DNA of 64,000 nt from Porodaedalea pini (taxonomy: Eukaryota; Basidiomycota; Agaricomycetes; Hymenochaetales; Hymenochaetaceae). Of this stretch, positions 11,613-22,448 are shown piece by piece. The number at the start of each line of letters is the position of its first letter. Within the stretch, counting starts at the first letter, position 1. The position numbers and the translations under genes are program-made. Location: contig NBAY01000013.1 in the NCBI GenBank assembly GCA_002794775.1, forward strand, positions 248,001 to 312,000, written 5' to 3'. The notes under the pieces were generated by a model. The model saw only the letters and a program-made list of their open reading frames with translations. It was not told the DNA's origin and ran no database searches.

Positions 11613-12934
11613 ATGCAGAAAGTACAAGTGGATGACAGCCGTACAGAACTAGCGTACATCGACTCTGGAGCGCCGCCCGGAGACTCCTACACGACGCTTG
11701 TCTGCGTTCACGGCCACTCATATCATGCTCGTGAGTTTTCATCTACCCGTCACGACCAACGACACTGACGGCTCTACTACCAGAGAACTTCTCTCGACTC
11801 TTTCCCCTTGCGCCAAAGCACAATCTCCGTATCGTCGCCCTCAATCGACGAGACTACGTAGGGTCGACACCCTTCTCCCAGACCGAGCTGGAAACTCTCA
11901 AGACAGGCGACAAAGATGCACAGGACCAGTTTCTAAGAGCACGTGGCCTCGAAATTGCTCGGTTCCTTGTTTGGGTGGTTATGGACCTGAAGATTCCGCC
12001 AGCGAGCGAGGATGGGACATCCGGTGGGATCGCATTGCTGGGTTGGTCTCTGGGTAATGTCACCACGATGGCGTTTCTCGCGAACTTGAGCACCTATCCA
12101 GACGATGTCTTGAAAGCTTTGCAGCTCTATCTTAGGACTATCTTCATGTATGGTGAGTAGAATTTGTCTGGTCTTTTCAATGGCCCCCCGCCCACTCACT
12201 TGACTCTGCCAGAGCTCCCAGACAACAGTCTCGGATACCTTCGTCCGGAAGGTTATTATCATCCCTTCGAAGACGCCTCTATTCCGGAGCGCGTTCGAGG
12301 TATCACCTTCGGGAAATGGGTATCGTCCTACTACGCACATCCGGCATATGCTTCAGATTCTGAGTCCGAGACTCGCACGAACTCGGTCTTCCCCTCTGGA
12401 AGCCGTTCCATCGACGCACTGCAGGTGCGCGCGCCGAAGAAAGCGGCGCGCCCGTGTACGCTCGACAAGCTCACGCCACGCGAGCTGCTGACGTGCGTGG
12501 ATGCTGCTCCCGGCACACGTTCGGAATGGCTTCTGTGGCGTCTTCCAATGTCTCTCTTGCACACTCAAAAGTGCAGAGCTTTGCTTTTACCATCTGAGTC
12601 TGAACCCGATGCTAGTGGAGATGCTACAGTACCTGAACTCCCGAAGCTCAAGGTTCGCGTCGTATGCGGCCTGGCGTCCTTGTGGGTTGTCCAGTGGGAG
12701 ACCTGGGCGCTCGAGGAGGAGTGTATGAAGTGGGCTCGCGAGGGGAAGAGCACGCGGCCCATCAAGTTCACACCGGTGGAAGAAGCAAATCACTTCGTCA
12801 GTGCATGATTATTTTATATCTTTAATAACCTTCCGAGTTTTCGACTGTCCTACTGATTTGCGTTCTCTTTGCAGCTGCACTGGGACGATGCGGAGACGTT
12901 CATGAAGCTCTGTTCGGACGGTATCAGGTCATGA
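11613..12934 (+). CDS. Alpha/beta-hydrolase fold protein
   Basis: Four exons, 11613-11730, 11784-12152, 12213-12796 and 12875-12934, give 376 residues. The oxyanion-hole strand is TTLVCVHGHSYHAQNFSRLF. The nucleophile elbow ALLGWSLGNVTTMAFL is a G-x-S-x-G motif, and a candidate catalytic histidine lies in EEANHFLHWDD close to the C-terminus. Between them is a long cap region with an unusual Ser/Arg-rich and basic stretch (RAPKKAARPCTLDK). No signal peptide is seen, so the protein is probably intracellular. The substrate class (ester, epoxide, C-C bond) cannot be inferred. The acid member of the triad is not obvious. Confidence 0.8.
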
Positions 12935-13097
12935 GGAGGCCAAGAAGCAAGCTGTACTTTATCTGACATTAGATACAACAGTTTATAAGTTTTGTTACAG
13001 TGTGATCCGTATGGTCGTAAAGTAGCATGAAGAGTCGATAAGGAAATGCAAGTTGGAGGTTTTAATGCAGATAACTTATGTTTCCCCTGGATTTTAC

Positions 13098-14570
13098 TCA
13101 ACGCCAATCTCTACCCATCGTTTCCGCCTTGAGTTCCAGTCGGAAGGCGTGCAACGAACTCCCAAAGACAGCAAGAGCCTTGGAGACTATGCTATATGTT
13201 CGCCACACCTCGCAGTACAGCGAGCTCATAAGCTTGGACATCGGCAGACGGTCCGACCCAATGTATGCTGAAATTAGGAAAGGTCGAATAAGACACCTAT
13301 CAATCGAGCACAAATACCAATATGCATTACCTTTGGAACCCAGGTCGCTACATTGTCCTCTCTGCGCTTTTCTTAACGACGTAAACTGGAAAAGCCTGCC
13401 TTTCAGATATAACCCAGCAAGACATCCCGGGGCGTCTTCGACGATGTTCCCCACACGCGAGAAAAGTCCGGGAGGCTTTGCGCGTCCCATCGCTTTTGCA
13501 TCCTTCAAACGGCGGACGAGGCTCGCGAGTTTGTGCTGCAGAGACGTTGCTAGAGTTGCGACTGCGGATGTATCTGCCGCGACTTTCCCGGAAGTGAATT
13601 GTGTGTCGTGTCGGATGTCCTGGCTGCCATAAATTATATGTAGGACAGCGAGGGTCATTTTGAGAGCTGTAGACGCTTTTTGGTGCAGCTCTTCAACGAG
13701 CGAGCTCACGTCTCTCTCCTCTGCACCCAGTTTTTCTACTCGTGTCCTAAAGAGGATGGACGAAGTTAATACAACCACTTGCGTTGAAAAAGAGAGACTG
13801 ACTCACTGCCGAATTAATTTTACCCAACCGGCCGTCTCTTGCTTGCAGATTTTCATATTCTCCGCGGCCCGTCTCAGCGTATTGTAGTCAACTCGTCGTC
13901 TTCGTGGTGGACCCGAAGAAACGGATAATCGAGACGAACGGAATGAAGAATGTCCGTTCGTACTTGCATTAGAGTTCCCAAACGCGAAGGGCGGAGGGCG
14001 CGAAGGAAGGGGCGTGGATTCCGAAGGGTCCGGAAATGGCAGAACTTGTGCTGGACCTTGATATACGCGCAAAGGGTACGCACCAGCAGGCGCATCGGGA
14101 GGGCTGGATGGTATCTGCATTGAGTATGAGGTACGCGGGCCGGCGCCGTACGGCTGCGGTGTTGGGAAATGTATTAGTGGCGGCGGCTGAGCCTGCGGGA
14201 CCCACGCAGGCGGGATATGCTGCAACTGCGTAGGTACCTGAGGGGATGGGAATGGTGGTCCAACTGGGGGAGGCCCGATCTTAGGAATGGGGGACGGGAC
14301 GCAGGGTTCTGAAAGCCTTGGGTTTGGGCGAAGTTTCTTCGCGGGTGGGGTATAATACGCCTCCGTGTATCTTGGACTGTGAGCATAATCGTTATAGCTG
14401 CTCTTCTGAGGGCCCAAACGTTTGGCCCGCTGTGCTTGAAGCTCCGAGTACACCTGCTCCTTAACCTCGTTGATGTAGCATGCCATGAAGCCATGGCTTG
14501 CAGGGTGAGCCGCAAAATACGAGGGAGGCGCGGGATAAGCGGGTCCAGGGCAGTACGCCATCGATAGCAT
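13098..14570 (-). CDS. Hypothetical Pro-rich protein with helical C-terminal domain
   Basis: Two exons, 14570-13807 and 13746-13098, give 470 residues joined by a 60-base GT-AG intron. I do not recognise the family. Residues 1-215 are rich in Pro, Ser and Tyr (PPPAKKLRPNPRL-like basic patch; many PP pairs). A basic patch (SGPPRRRRVDYNTLRRAAEN) precedes a helical region across the splice site (TRVEKLGAEERDVSSLVEEL, HKLASLVRRLKDAK). A Pro-rich arm followed by a basic helix suggests a nuclear regulatory protein, but no known DNA-binding motif is visible. The 3' part after about residue 400 is less convincing and may have another splice. It is divergent from MED18. Confidence 0.6.
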
Positions 14571-15211
14571 ATGTAGAAGTTGAATCTCGGCGACTCATGG
14601 ATAGGCGAGCTGCTTTTAAGTAGGCATCTCTAGCGTTGCTCATACTCATGATCGTGTCCAAGAGATATACAAGCCGTACAGCAGTCTGGGCCTGAGCGTC
14701 GGTCTGTCGAAACGCGTAGAAGAGAACAAAGGGAGACTCGAGCGCTTAGGCGACCGAATCCGAAGCTTGAGACAAGAACGTAGGGGTTTGAACGTATAGT
14801 GGGCCCGAGGGCGGTGGCTTCTCATTGATCCATATCAGTGTCTATAGCGGAAGTAGATCTGAACAAGAGTAGCGAATTTTGTCTTCCACCCTGCAAATCT
14901 GAGGTTACCATCAGATGTCTTGCGAATAAAGACGTCCCTATTGAACTCAAGCTCGGGCCTACCGAGTTGCTTACCGTGGCTAACGTTCTAATGTCTAGTG
15001 CTGTCCAATTAATGGATTTGATTGTAAGCCTCCGAGCCAGCGTGAATCATTCATATCGAAGGGAAAGAGGGCATCCATTATGATGCGGTGGCAGGTGCGA
15101 CGCGTCGGACGAGCAAATTGAGCTTTCATCTGAACATCCGCAAGAAGCTCTTCTGAGTAGAACGCTCAAGGAACCTGAGTAAAAGCATTTACAAGAATTC
15201 TCAGGTTGGCG
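14571..15211. other. Divergent promoter region of the Pro-rich gene and MED18
   Basis: 641 bases between two divergent starts. An 81-codon open frame at 14838-15083 (+) begins with GTG, has no upstream ATG and matches nothing I know, so it is not called as a gene. No repeats are evident. Confidence 0.5.
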
Positions 15212-16035
15212 ATGTCACATTTATACGAGGTCGCACTGTACGGCGAGTTCTTCGCCAAAGATCTCAAGCCCATCCTCAACCGACTGACTCTGCACAGCGA
15301 GACCTGTGAGTATGTGTCCTCAACCACCAGCTCTTACTTGAAACTGATGACTTCTGAACACGTCAGCTATGGAAATGCATACTCGAGAAGTCGTGTTTGA
15401 GCCATTAGATGCGCAGATACAGCGCAGCCAAGGGAGCGAACCCATCTTCCTACGATGCAGCAAGGAACTGTTGGAACCTAAATCAGGATGGTGAGCAAAT
15501 CTGCACCTGCAGTACACAGCGAAACCGCTGACTGAATGCAGGGTCATGTACTCCTATCTCAAGCCTGAGTCTGTACGCCAGCACCCAGAAGCGACGGTAC
15601 GACCATGGGCGACGTGCCAAGTTGTCGAAGACGCGCTGAGCTTCGCATCTGCACTTGGCTATGTGTACGCATTCATTGCTTTCAATGTGACTTCATTCTA
15701 CAATCTAATTATATCTGCAGTCGAAGAGCACAATTATACAAGAAGGGCTATGCCTTTCGCCGAGGCCAGCTCGTAATCCACATGTTCCAGCAAGAACAGG
15801 CGAGTCTACCATTTCCCCATGCCTTGCACAACTTACTAACCACGCTGAAAAGGTCGACCCGCGCACACAAAAGCCAATTCCTGCACATGCAGACACCTTA
15901 TGGGAGGTCGAAGTGAAGACCGCCAACCCCGTTCGAAATACACAAGAGACACCACTGAGCCAGATGATAGACGCCGTGCTCGAAGTGCAACTTCTTATGC
16001 GAGGTCTGTTGGACCTACGAAGAAAGGATGTATAA
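15212..16035 (+). CDS. MED18: Mediator complex subunit 18
   Basis: Five exons, 15212-15305, 15367-15490, 15542-15664, 15721-15799 and 15853-16035, give 200 residues. The N-terminus (MSHLYEVALYGEFF) and the C-terminal barrel segment YKKGYAFRRGQLVIHMFQQE followed by TLWEVEVKTA are characteristic of MED18 (yeast Srb5; mammalian YVMRGYVFRKGQ). The protein forms the head module with MED20/MED8, contacting RNA polymerase II. The family is usually 200-300 aa, so this one is compact. The last intron begins with GC instead of GT (GCGAGT donor, TACTAAC-like branch site, AAG acceptor). Reading through it would shift the frame and lose the conserved C-terminus. Confidence 0.85.
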
Positions 16036-16064
16036 CACGTACATTGAATTGTGCATATAAAGCG

Positions 16065-17464
16065 CTACGACGAATACCGCTGCTGGATGGCGGCAGAAAG
16101 GCTTGCGAGCTTCGCCTCATCTTCCGCAATCTCGTCGTTACCCCAGTCCAATTCGTCATCATCGTCCACGGCAGCAATTTCGTCTGGAATCTGATCTGCA
16201 TCGAAGGCGTCCTGGAATTCACCCGTTTCCTCTTCGTATGCTTCATCTAAGAGCTTGTCATCACCCGGTTCGTGTACATCTTCAGCGTCCCCTTCGCTTC
16301 CTGAATAATCGGCCAATGTATCCAATACATTTAGTTCCTCCTCTTCGTCGTCGGATCCATATTCTCCCACAAGACTTGATATGGTCTTCCTCGCTTCGGC
16401 AACGTCAAGCTTACGGCGCTTGGGTCGCCTCTCGCGCACATCTTCAGCGGCGCCCTTGTCATCGACAAGTACTCCATCGAACGAATTCTCGTCTATCAGG
16501 AGGATAGTTGGAAACTCCACGAAATGTTTGTACCGCAGAGCCTTGGACAATTTTGCATTCCAATCAAGTTTATAATAAGAAGGGTGTGCTGAATTCATGT
16601 CGAGTAAGTCGTCATGCGCTCTCGGTCTCTTCATTAGACAAAGCACGCTCGATGGGATACTTTCGTCCTCGTCCTCGAGACTTAGCCAATGGAGAAGCGC
16701 TTCATGATTTCTAGTCCTTTTCGAATTACCAATGCTTGTCTGAATAATCTGGCGAATAGTTTGATCCCAGTCGTTTTTGTTGGTAATAATAGAGGCCGAT
16801 CTCGTCTCTCGTCGGGTGAGAGGATCGGGAGGAGGCAGGAAGATAAGTTCAACAGTGAAAAGAGCACGTTTCCCCCTATCGTCGATATAAGTTCTAAACC
16901 AGCGAGGAAGAGAGCCTTTGTAATAGCTTACTTTGCGTCCCAACTCGACGTGTTTTTTTGTGCCCGATCCATACCAAACGGGAGGATGTCCATGTCAATG
17001 TCTCTGAAGCTCAGCTGCATAGCTAAAAAGCTCTTTTTATCCTTCCTATGTCCGAACGTCCTATTCATTCCCCTCCCCCTTCCTCGCCCGCCTCTCGTGC
17101 TCGATCCACGAAGAGCGGCACCGCTCTGCGGGCGCGCAGCAATCCCGTCCCGAACGATGTCGCGTCCCCAATTCTCGACTTTTCGCCCGACCTCCTCGAG
17201 AAAGACGTAGTCGTTGACGAGCGCGCCGTAGCCGTACTGGTTCATCGGCACGAACGCGGTGCGGTCGCGCTCGCCTGAGCAGCCCGTTGCGGTCTTGTGC
17301 GCGCGCGAGCAGGTGAGGGAGCATGTTTTGGTCTGACAGCGCGGGCAGGTGTATTTTGAAGGCTGGGAGCTGCAGAGAGCGCACACAGGCGGTGAGGGTG
17401 TTTTGCTAGGCCCCGGGAGGTTGATTGGGTCGTCTATGCTTGGAATAGACATGGTGGTAGCCAT
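16065..17464 (-). CDS. BCD1: Box C/D snoRNA assembly factor BCD1 (HIT zinc finger; ZNHIT6)
   Basis: Two exons, 17464-16932 and 16875-16065, give 447 residues. Residues 28-62 form a zf-HIT module (CALCSSQPSKYTCPRCQTK, then C-x3-C, H and a final C). The family segment after it includes RDIDMDILPFGMDR and NTSSWDAKGKRALFTVEL, the latter restored by the 56-base intron. HFVEFPTILLIDE matches the conserved 'EYPT' element of BCD1 proteins. The C-terminal third is highly acidic (SDDEEEELNVLD, VDDDDELDWGNDE). BCD1 stabilises box C/D snoRNP assembly intermediates in the nucleus with Rsa1/Hit1 and R2TP. Its end faces the MED18 end; the stops are only 29 bases apart. Confidence 0.9.
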
Positions 17465-17696
17465 TTGAGTCGCAATTTATACGCGTCAGATATTTCTGCC
17501 TTGCTTAAAACGTCTCCTTAAGCTTCCTTCTCTAACTGCACCAATATAATTTATTATATGAAAAGAGAACGTATCGTACGACAGAAGGAAAGATTGATCA
17601 GATAGTTAGCACATCCTCGTCCGCCCCATTCAATATACGTTCATAATCGATTTTCATTCTTCTACCGCTCGTGAGCACCGCTCTCACCTTTCTATC
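17465..17696. other. 5' flank of BCD1
   Basis: 232 bases upstream of the BCD1 start, AT-rich near 17540. It also forms the 3' flank of the small gene at 17697. No gene is seen. Confidence 0.4.
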
Positions 17697-18215
17697 TCAG
17701 CATGGAGAAGAGTCTATTCGAGAAAGGTTAGTCGGGAACCATTCAAAAAGATCGGACTAGAAGTACTTACGGAGAAAGATGAAAGGAAGCGCCTTAACAT
17801 AACTATGGCCTGCGTACGACGAAGTGAGCCACTGAAAGTGAAGCTACTCACCGTCCGACATATATACACCCTTGAACTGAAGCTTGTTCACCATTGAAGC
17901 CCTTGGTTAGATCCAGAATGCCTAAGAAACGCCGCCGCGACGAAGAATTGAAGGAGCACCGGCTTAAAAAAACCGTTCGCGAGCTCACTTGACAGCAGCT
18001 ATTAATAATTCGACAAGACGGTCCGTGCCATGAATGAGATATCCCATTGAATGTGTGTTAGAGTCGACGTAGCGAGATAGGCGGCGTGTCGTTGCGTCGG
18101 TGGTCCGCTTGGGGATGACTGCGAGTTGTGTAGGAAGAGATTGCGGCTTGAAGGAAATGAAATTCTTCGGTAACGTCTCGAGCACACCTGCCAGGGATAC
18201 ACTGTAGCTATCCAT
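17697..18215 (-). CDS. Small four-exon unknown protein (110 aa)
   Basis: Not recognised. Exons 18215-17989, 17901-17852, 17809-17771 and 17713-17697 join in frame to 110 residues. Donors are GTGAGC, GTGAGT and GTAAGT; acceptors AAG, CAG and TAG; the last intron has a CGACTAAC branch site and the first a TCTAAC. The protein starts MDSYSVSLAGVLETLPKNF, has a central helix-like part (HGTDRLVELLIAAVKASMV) and a hydrophobic end (HSYVKALPFIFL). There is no signal peptide, zinc ligand set or clear transmembrane helix. The second intron is only 42 bases. An alternative end reads through the third donor and stops at 17757. Good splice signals favour a real conserved small gene. Confidence 0.55.
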
Positions 18216-18646
18216 CCATCATAAAAAACGAGTTGGTATTTTACGGCAAGTATGAGTAGACCGAGGCTGAGTATTGGTGGACGTCAAACGAATGTTTGCT
18301 ATCTCTTGTTTGTGCGGAGTTGGGGTTATTTCGTCCTATTTTCTCGTGCTTTTATTTGTTGGACATCGTTGACCAGCAAAACACACAGACACACAGCAAG
18401 ACGCGACTCACCGACTGCATACACCCTGTGCCGGGGTGCGCTCGCCGTCTTCGACGATGCCCGGAAACTGTGCCCACCGCTGTCTGATCACAGGGCAATG
18501 TGAACGGAGGTAACATTATTTCTTTCTCACGGTTGATTTACCCTCGAAGGCTCGAAAGCGCCCAGTCAACCACAACCACTTACTTCGTCTCCCTCTTCCA
18601 GTCTCACACTTCGTCTGTCCCTTCCTCATCGTTATTGCTCGTGGAT

Positions 18647-19781
18647 ATGGAGTCACCGCCGACGATGCCACCGGCCGCTATGCAGATGACGCCGACTGAG
18701 ATGCCTGTGAACTCGTATTATCCAGAACCGCCCAGCGATCTCACCGGTGGGCTTCCCATTAACCTCGACTCCTTGCGTGACGGTCCGCCAGGCAGCAAGC
18801 CCTTCTATCCTTACTCGACTCTAATCCGGTGAGTGAGCTTCTCTGGCTGTGACGCGCTCGCCGTTTGGGCTTGTGCTGTGAAAGTGGCTGTTCGTGTCTG
18901 ATGTGAATTCGTGACATTGGTAGATATGCTATAAAGGGATCACCTACGCAAAAGCTGCTCCTGGAGGATATCTATTATGCTATTGAAAGCCGAGTATGTC
19001 TCGTTATATCTCTCACTCCCAGTTGTGAGGCTAACACCTTACCTAGTTTCCATATTTCCGTACTGCGCCTTCGGGTTGGAAAGTTCGTCCGAAGTTAGCT
19101 TCCGAAGGTAATGATTATCAATACTGACAATCCTTGTAGAACTCAGTCAGACATAACCTATCGCTCAACCCCTGCTTCGAGAAAGTCCCTCGTCCTCTAA
19201 CGGACAGAGGGAAGGGCTCGTACTGGACCGTGAATGACAATGTCGACCCTCGGACAGGTGTACACCGTGTCCGAAAGAAGAGGACGCACAAGTCGAAGAG
19301 CTCTCACCATAGTGAGGGGGAACAAGACATCGACTACGCACCTGATGAGGCTAGTGTCCCCGCTACGTCTGCAGGCTTCGAGGCAGATGCTCCCGTTTAC
19401 GAGCAGCCCGTGATGCCCCCACCGACCGTTCCAGCAGAGCCGTCTGCTGGAGCCCAGTTCATGTGTGTTTGACTTCATGTAAGCTCGAACTAAAAGCTAA
19501 TTGTTTACTACTTTTTCTTCAGGACGGTACCCGAGATCGACGCGAACGGAAACGTAAACTGGCGTTCGGCGTGGATGAACGAACTCACGAAGCTTCAACA
19601 TATCACGTCGGAGCAGGACAAGCTGCAGGCGGAGCCGGAGTGGTATAGAGAGATGCTCTTCCGGGTGCGGACCGCGATGATGGCGCCAATCGACCAGAAC
19701 GGTGTGCTCCAGATGGCGCCGACTGCGCCGCCTGCCGTGGTGCAACCTCCACCAGATGCGCACGAGCAGTCCTCCCAGTAA
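18647..19781 (+). CDS. Forkhead (FOX) transcription factor
   Basis: Five exons, 18647-18828, 18924-18993, 19047-19082, 19140-19462 and 19523-19781, give 289 residues. The forkhead domain occupies about 50-125: [16 protein letters not shown], then the recognition helix [20 protein letters not shown] and wing 2 ([12 protein letters not shown]). After it come a basic patch ([18 protein letters not shown]), an acidic stretch, a Pro-rich part and a C-terminal helix ([20 protein letters not shown]). Three introns cut the DNA-binding domain. The protein is short compared with yeast Fkh1/Fkh2/Hcm1 and has no FHA domain, so it is not an Fkh1/2 ortholog. Target genes are unknown. Confidence 0.92.
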
Positions 19782-20265
19782 TACCAGGTGCAGAGAGAGG
19801 AGCGTTGGTCATTTCAGAATCAGATGTTGTACGAATAGGATGCGTGTCTTGCTCAGGCTGCTACCATGACTGATGAATCGTCTTCTATTGGACTAATAGT
19901 CGTGTTGCTAGTAATTTTTCTCTCTCTGGCCCTTTCATGCTTTCATTGTTGTTTCTAGCCTCCTGTTCTGCTTGACTTTCGTGTATGTACTGCGTTTCTG
20001 CACTACCTGCTGTTTATTTATCGTGCTCCTCATTGGTCTTCGGAGATGGGAGAGTTGAGGCACTCCGAAAAGCCGAACCAGTAAGAAAAAGGAGCAGAAA
20101 AGGAGACGAAAACGGATCGTCACAGAGATTACCTGACTGAGTAATCCTTCCTCCGGGCAGCAGGTTAGCTTACAGACATACTTACACGACCTCTGCACGA
20201 CCCACAACCCAAGTGCTACACATAAAGCCCGCTAGTACTGTCTGTAAACCTGAAGTCTAGCAACG
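19782..20265. other. Intergenic region, forkhead 3' flank and DRE2 promoter
   Basis: 484 bases with T-rich runs typical of 3' untranslated sequence in the first half. No gene or repeat is visible. Confidence 0.5.
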
Positions 20266-21443
20266 ATGTCGCCTGTAGCAACAGAGTCCTCGTCCTACGT
20301 GCTGCCCTCGGGCTCCACCGTGACGCCGCCGCTGAAGGCGCCCGCACTCGTCCTCGGCTCGCCCGCAAGCGCGCAGGACGGGTCGTACCAGCAGCTGATT
20401 GAGGACCTTGAGCAGACGCGCAGCGTCGAGAGGCTGATGGTGGATCGGCTTGTCGAGGGTGGTGCGTGTCTTGTGTTTTCTCTACTTTCGTTCAGTTTAT
20501 TATTTGCGTGGAATATTTGTACTGACTACATGCGGATGATAGCGACGACTTTGGCGCCTGCGAGCTATGGTGCTATCTATGCGGTGCTGGGGCGGGCAGA
20601 CTTAGATGCGCTGCTCCCGAGATTGTCGTCCCTCCTGGCTCAGCTCCTCGTGGGTCTGTCGACGTACGGGACGCTGCACATCACGCATACTTCTACTATA
20701 CCCTCTGGCTTCCGCGAAGAGCTCGAGCGTGCAGGCTTCGAGATACTTACAGAGGGAGTCGACACCGGCGCGCTCATCGCTCAAAAGATCCCAAACGCAT
20801 CGATATCCACATCAGCATCCGTTCCACTGAGACGTCCCTCACCCGCCGCATCGCTCCCGCTTCGCCGTCCACTCGCCTCCGACGCCGCGCGCCGCTCCTC
20901 CAAAAAGGCGCTCTGGACGCTGACGACGCCCGCGCCGGGTACACCACCCATCGACGCCGAAGCACTGCTTACCGCCGCCGACCGCGCGCGGCCCGAGCCG
21001 TGTGCGCCCCCTGCCAACGGTGGCCCTCGGCGCCGGAAGGCGTGCAAGGGATGTACGTGCGGACTCGCGGAGCTCGAGGCAGAGGAGGAGAAGAACGCGA
21101 CTATCGTGTTCGTTAACGGGGCGCCGGATGGCGGGGCGAGGGAGGTGAAGAGGGAGGAGAGGGAGAGGCTGTTGAGGGCGGCGGCGGCGGCGCCGAAGGT
21201 GACGAGCAGCTGTGGGAACTGTTCGCTGGGCGATGCGTTCCGGTGCGAGGGGTGTCCTTATCTTGGTGTGTATTCTTCTTCTTTCTTCTCTTTTCATTTC
21301 GTTCGCTTTCTCCTTCTATCTGATATCTGATATCTGATACCTCTTCCTGGACGAATGCTAATACGGAAAATCGGGTTGTAGGTCTACCTGCGTTCAAGCC
21401 AGGCGAGAAGGTGGAGATTGACTTTGACATGGACGACATCTGA
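20266..21443 (+). CDS. DRE2: Cytosolic Fe-S cluster assembly factor DRE2 (anamorsin/CIAPIN1)
   Basis: Three exons, 20266-20461, 20543-21265 and 21382-21443, give 326 residues. The N-terminal half resembles a degenerate methyltransferase fold (APASYGAIYAVLGRADLD). The C-terminal half has both cluster sites: RRKACKGCTCGLAELE near 228-240 and SCGNCSLGDAFRCEGCPYLG near 288-307, the twin CX2C motif. The ending LPAFKPGEKVEIDFDMDDI is strongly conserved. DRE2 takes electrons from the diflavin reductase TAH18 for cytosolic Fe-S assembly and ribonucleotide reductase cofactor formation. Intron 1 is 81 bases long, has no stop and stays in frame, so its retention would add 27 mostly hydrophobic residues. 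Confidence 0.96.
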
Positions 21444-21811
21444 GCTGTGCGTGACGAGGCGCATTTACATTTGAGATGATGAGATGGAGGATAATGAGTG
21501 TACTTAGTATTGGTGAGCATCCACTGGCGTTGAACCCGTCCGATGTTGAATACTCATTGGTCTTTTAGACATGTAAAAGATTATTGCATACACAAGGTGA
21601 CAAGATTTAGATGCGGTCGACTCTGTGAAAAGAATATTTTGGTGTGAAAATGACGGCTATTTCGAGAAAGCCGAATGGGGAAGAACTTCAAGTACTCCAA
21701 AACGTTTTAACAGCTCTGACTTTGTCATCTGAAATCTTGCGCTCATTTTAAGGCGGGTCTGGGAGGCAGCTCTTAAAACGTTGAGGCGCACGGTGCCGGG
21801 ACTTGGATCCG

Positions 21812-22041
21812 CTCAAGAGTTCCTTTAATTTCCAAACGCGTGACCGTTGACCTCCAGTTGGGAGGTAGTAAGTAGTATGTACAGCAAAGTTAGACCCTGG
21901 CTCTTAGTCTCTCTCAAGAGCACCTTTCCGCTTATTCACGCGTGACTGGGGTTCCGCGTTGACTCCTAGGCGGGTAGAGGCGCTTGGGGGCGGTACTACC
22001 GTGTACAGTAAAGTTTTATTGGTAGACTCTGGCTCTTAGTC
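21812..22041. repeat. Imperfect tandem duplication, two copies
   Basis: Copy 1 (about 21812-21910) and copy 2 (about 21913-22041) share, in the same order: CTCAAGAG followed by a C/T-rich CCTTT stretch, ACGCGTGAC, GTTGAC, GTACAGYAAAGTT, and CTGGCTCTTAGTCT. Copy 2 has insertions (GTTCCGC and a G-rich block). The units are non-coding. They might be a decayed mobile element end or duplicated regulatory DNA. Confidence 0.6.
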
Positions 22042-22365
22042 TTTTTTTCCACCATGGATCGATAATCCTGGAAGTGCCGGCAATCTCCTAGATGAAGTGG
22101 GAGAGCTTGCACCTTTCTTCTCCGACTTCGACTGGCTACTATCTCCGAGAGTTAGTCAGAGCTGGACTAAGAGTTACTCATTCTTACGCAGAGGAAGGTC
22201 TGTGTTCCGGTTCCCGATGAATGCACGGTGGTTGTGGGAGATCGAGGCTCCTGTCGGGTAGCCATTCCGAACTGCTCTCCTGAGTGGGGATCTGGGGTAA
22301 TGATAGCGTCGGGGAGACGAGGAGAGGGAGCGTTCATATTTTCTACGAGGAAGGCCTGGGTCCAG

Positions 22366-22389
22366 CTAGTAGTACTAGTAGTAGTAGTA
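22366..22389. repeat. AGT-type trinucleotide microsatellite
   Basis: A short run of AGT/TAG units about 60 bases upstream of the Tim17-like start. It is interrupted once by AGTACT. Confidence 0.7.
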
Positions 22390-22448
22390 TGATCGACACC
22401 CCGCTTCTCAATTTTCTTTATCTTACCCGGCCACTCCGAACACTAATT

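Larger units (their letters stand above)
21444..22448. other. Intergenic region with an imperfect tandem duplication
   Basis: About 1 kb between DRE2 and the Tim17-like gene. It contains two diverged copies of a 100-130 base unit (listed separately) and an AGT-rich microsatellite, but no supported gene. Confidence 0.6.

Noticed and set aside
14838..15083. 81-codon open frame upstream of MED18 (+)
   Set aside because: Starts with GTG, no upstream ATG in frame, no similarity, lies in a divergent promoter region.
16860..16945. BCD1 intron using the GTATGG donor in the LPFG/MDR region
   Set aside because: Would remove MDRAQKNTSSWDAK, which resembles the conserved family segment; the GTAAGC donor keeps it.
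17918..17992. 24-codon Lys/Arg-rich frame on the plus strand (MPKKRRRDEELKEHRL...)
   Set aside because: Falls mostly inside an intron of the minus-strand small gene and has no splice or homology support.
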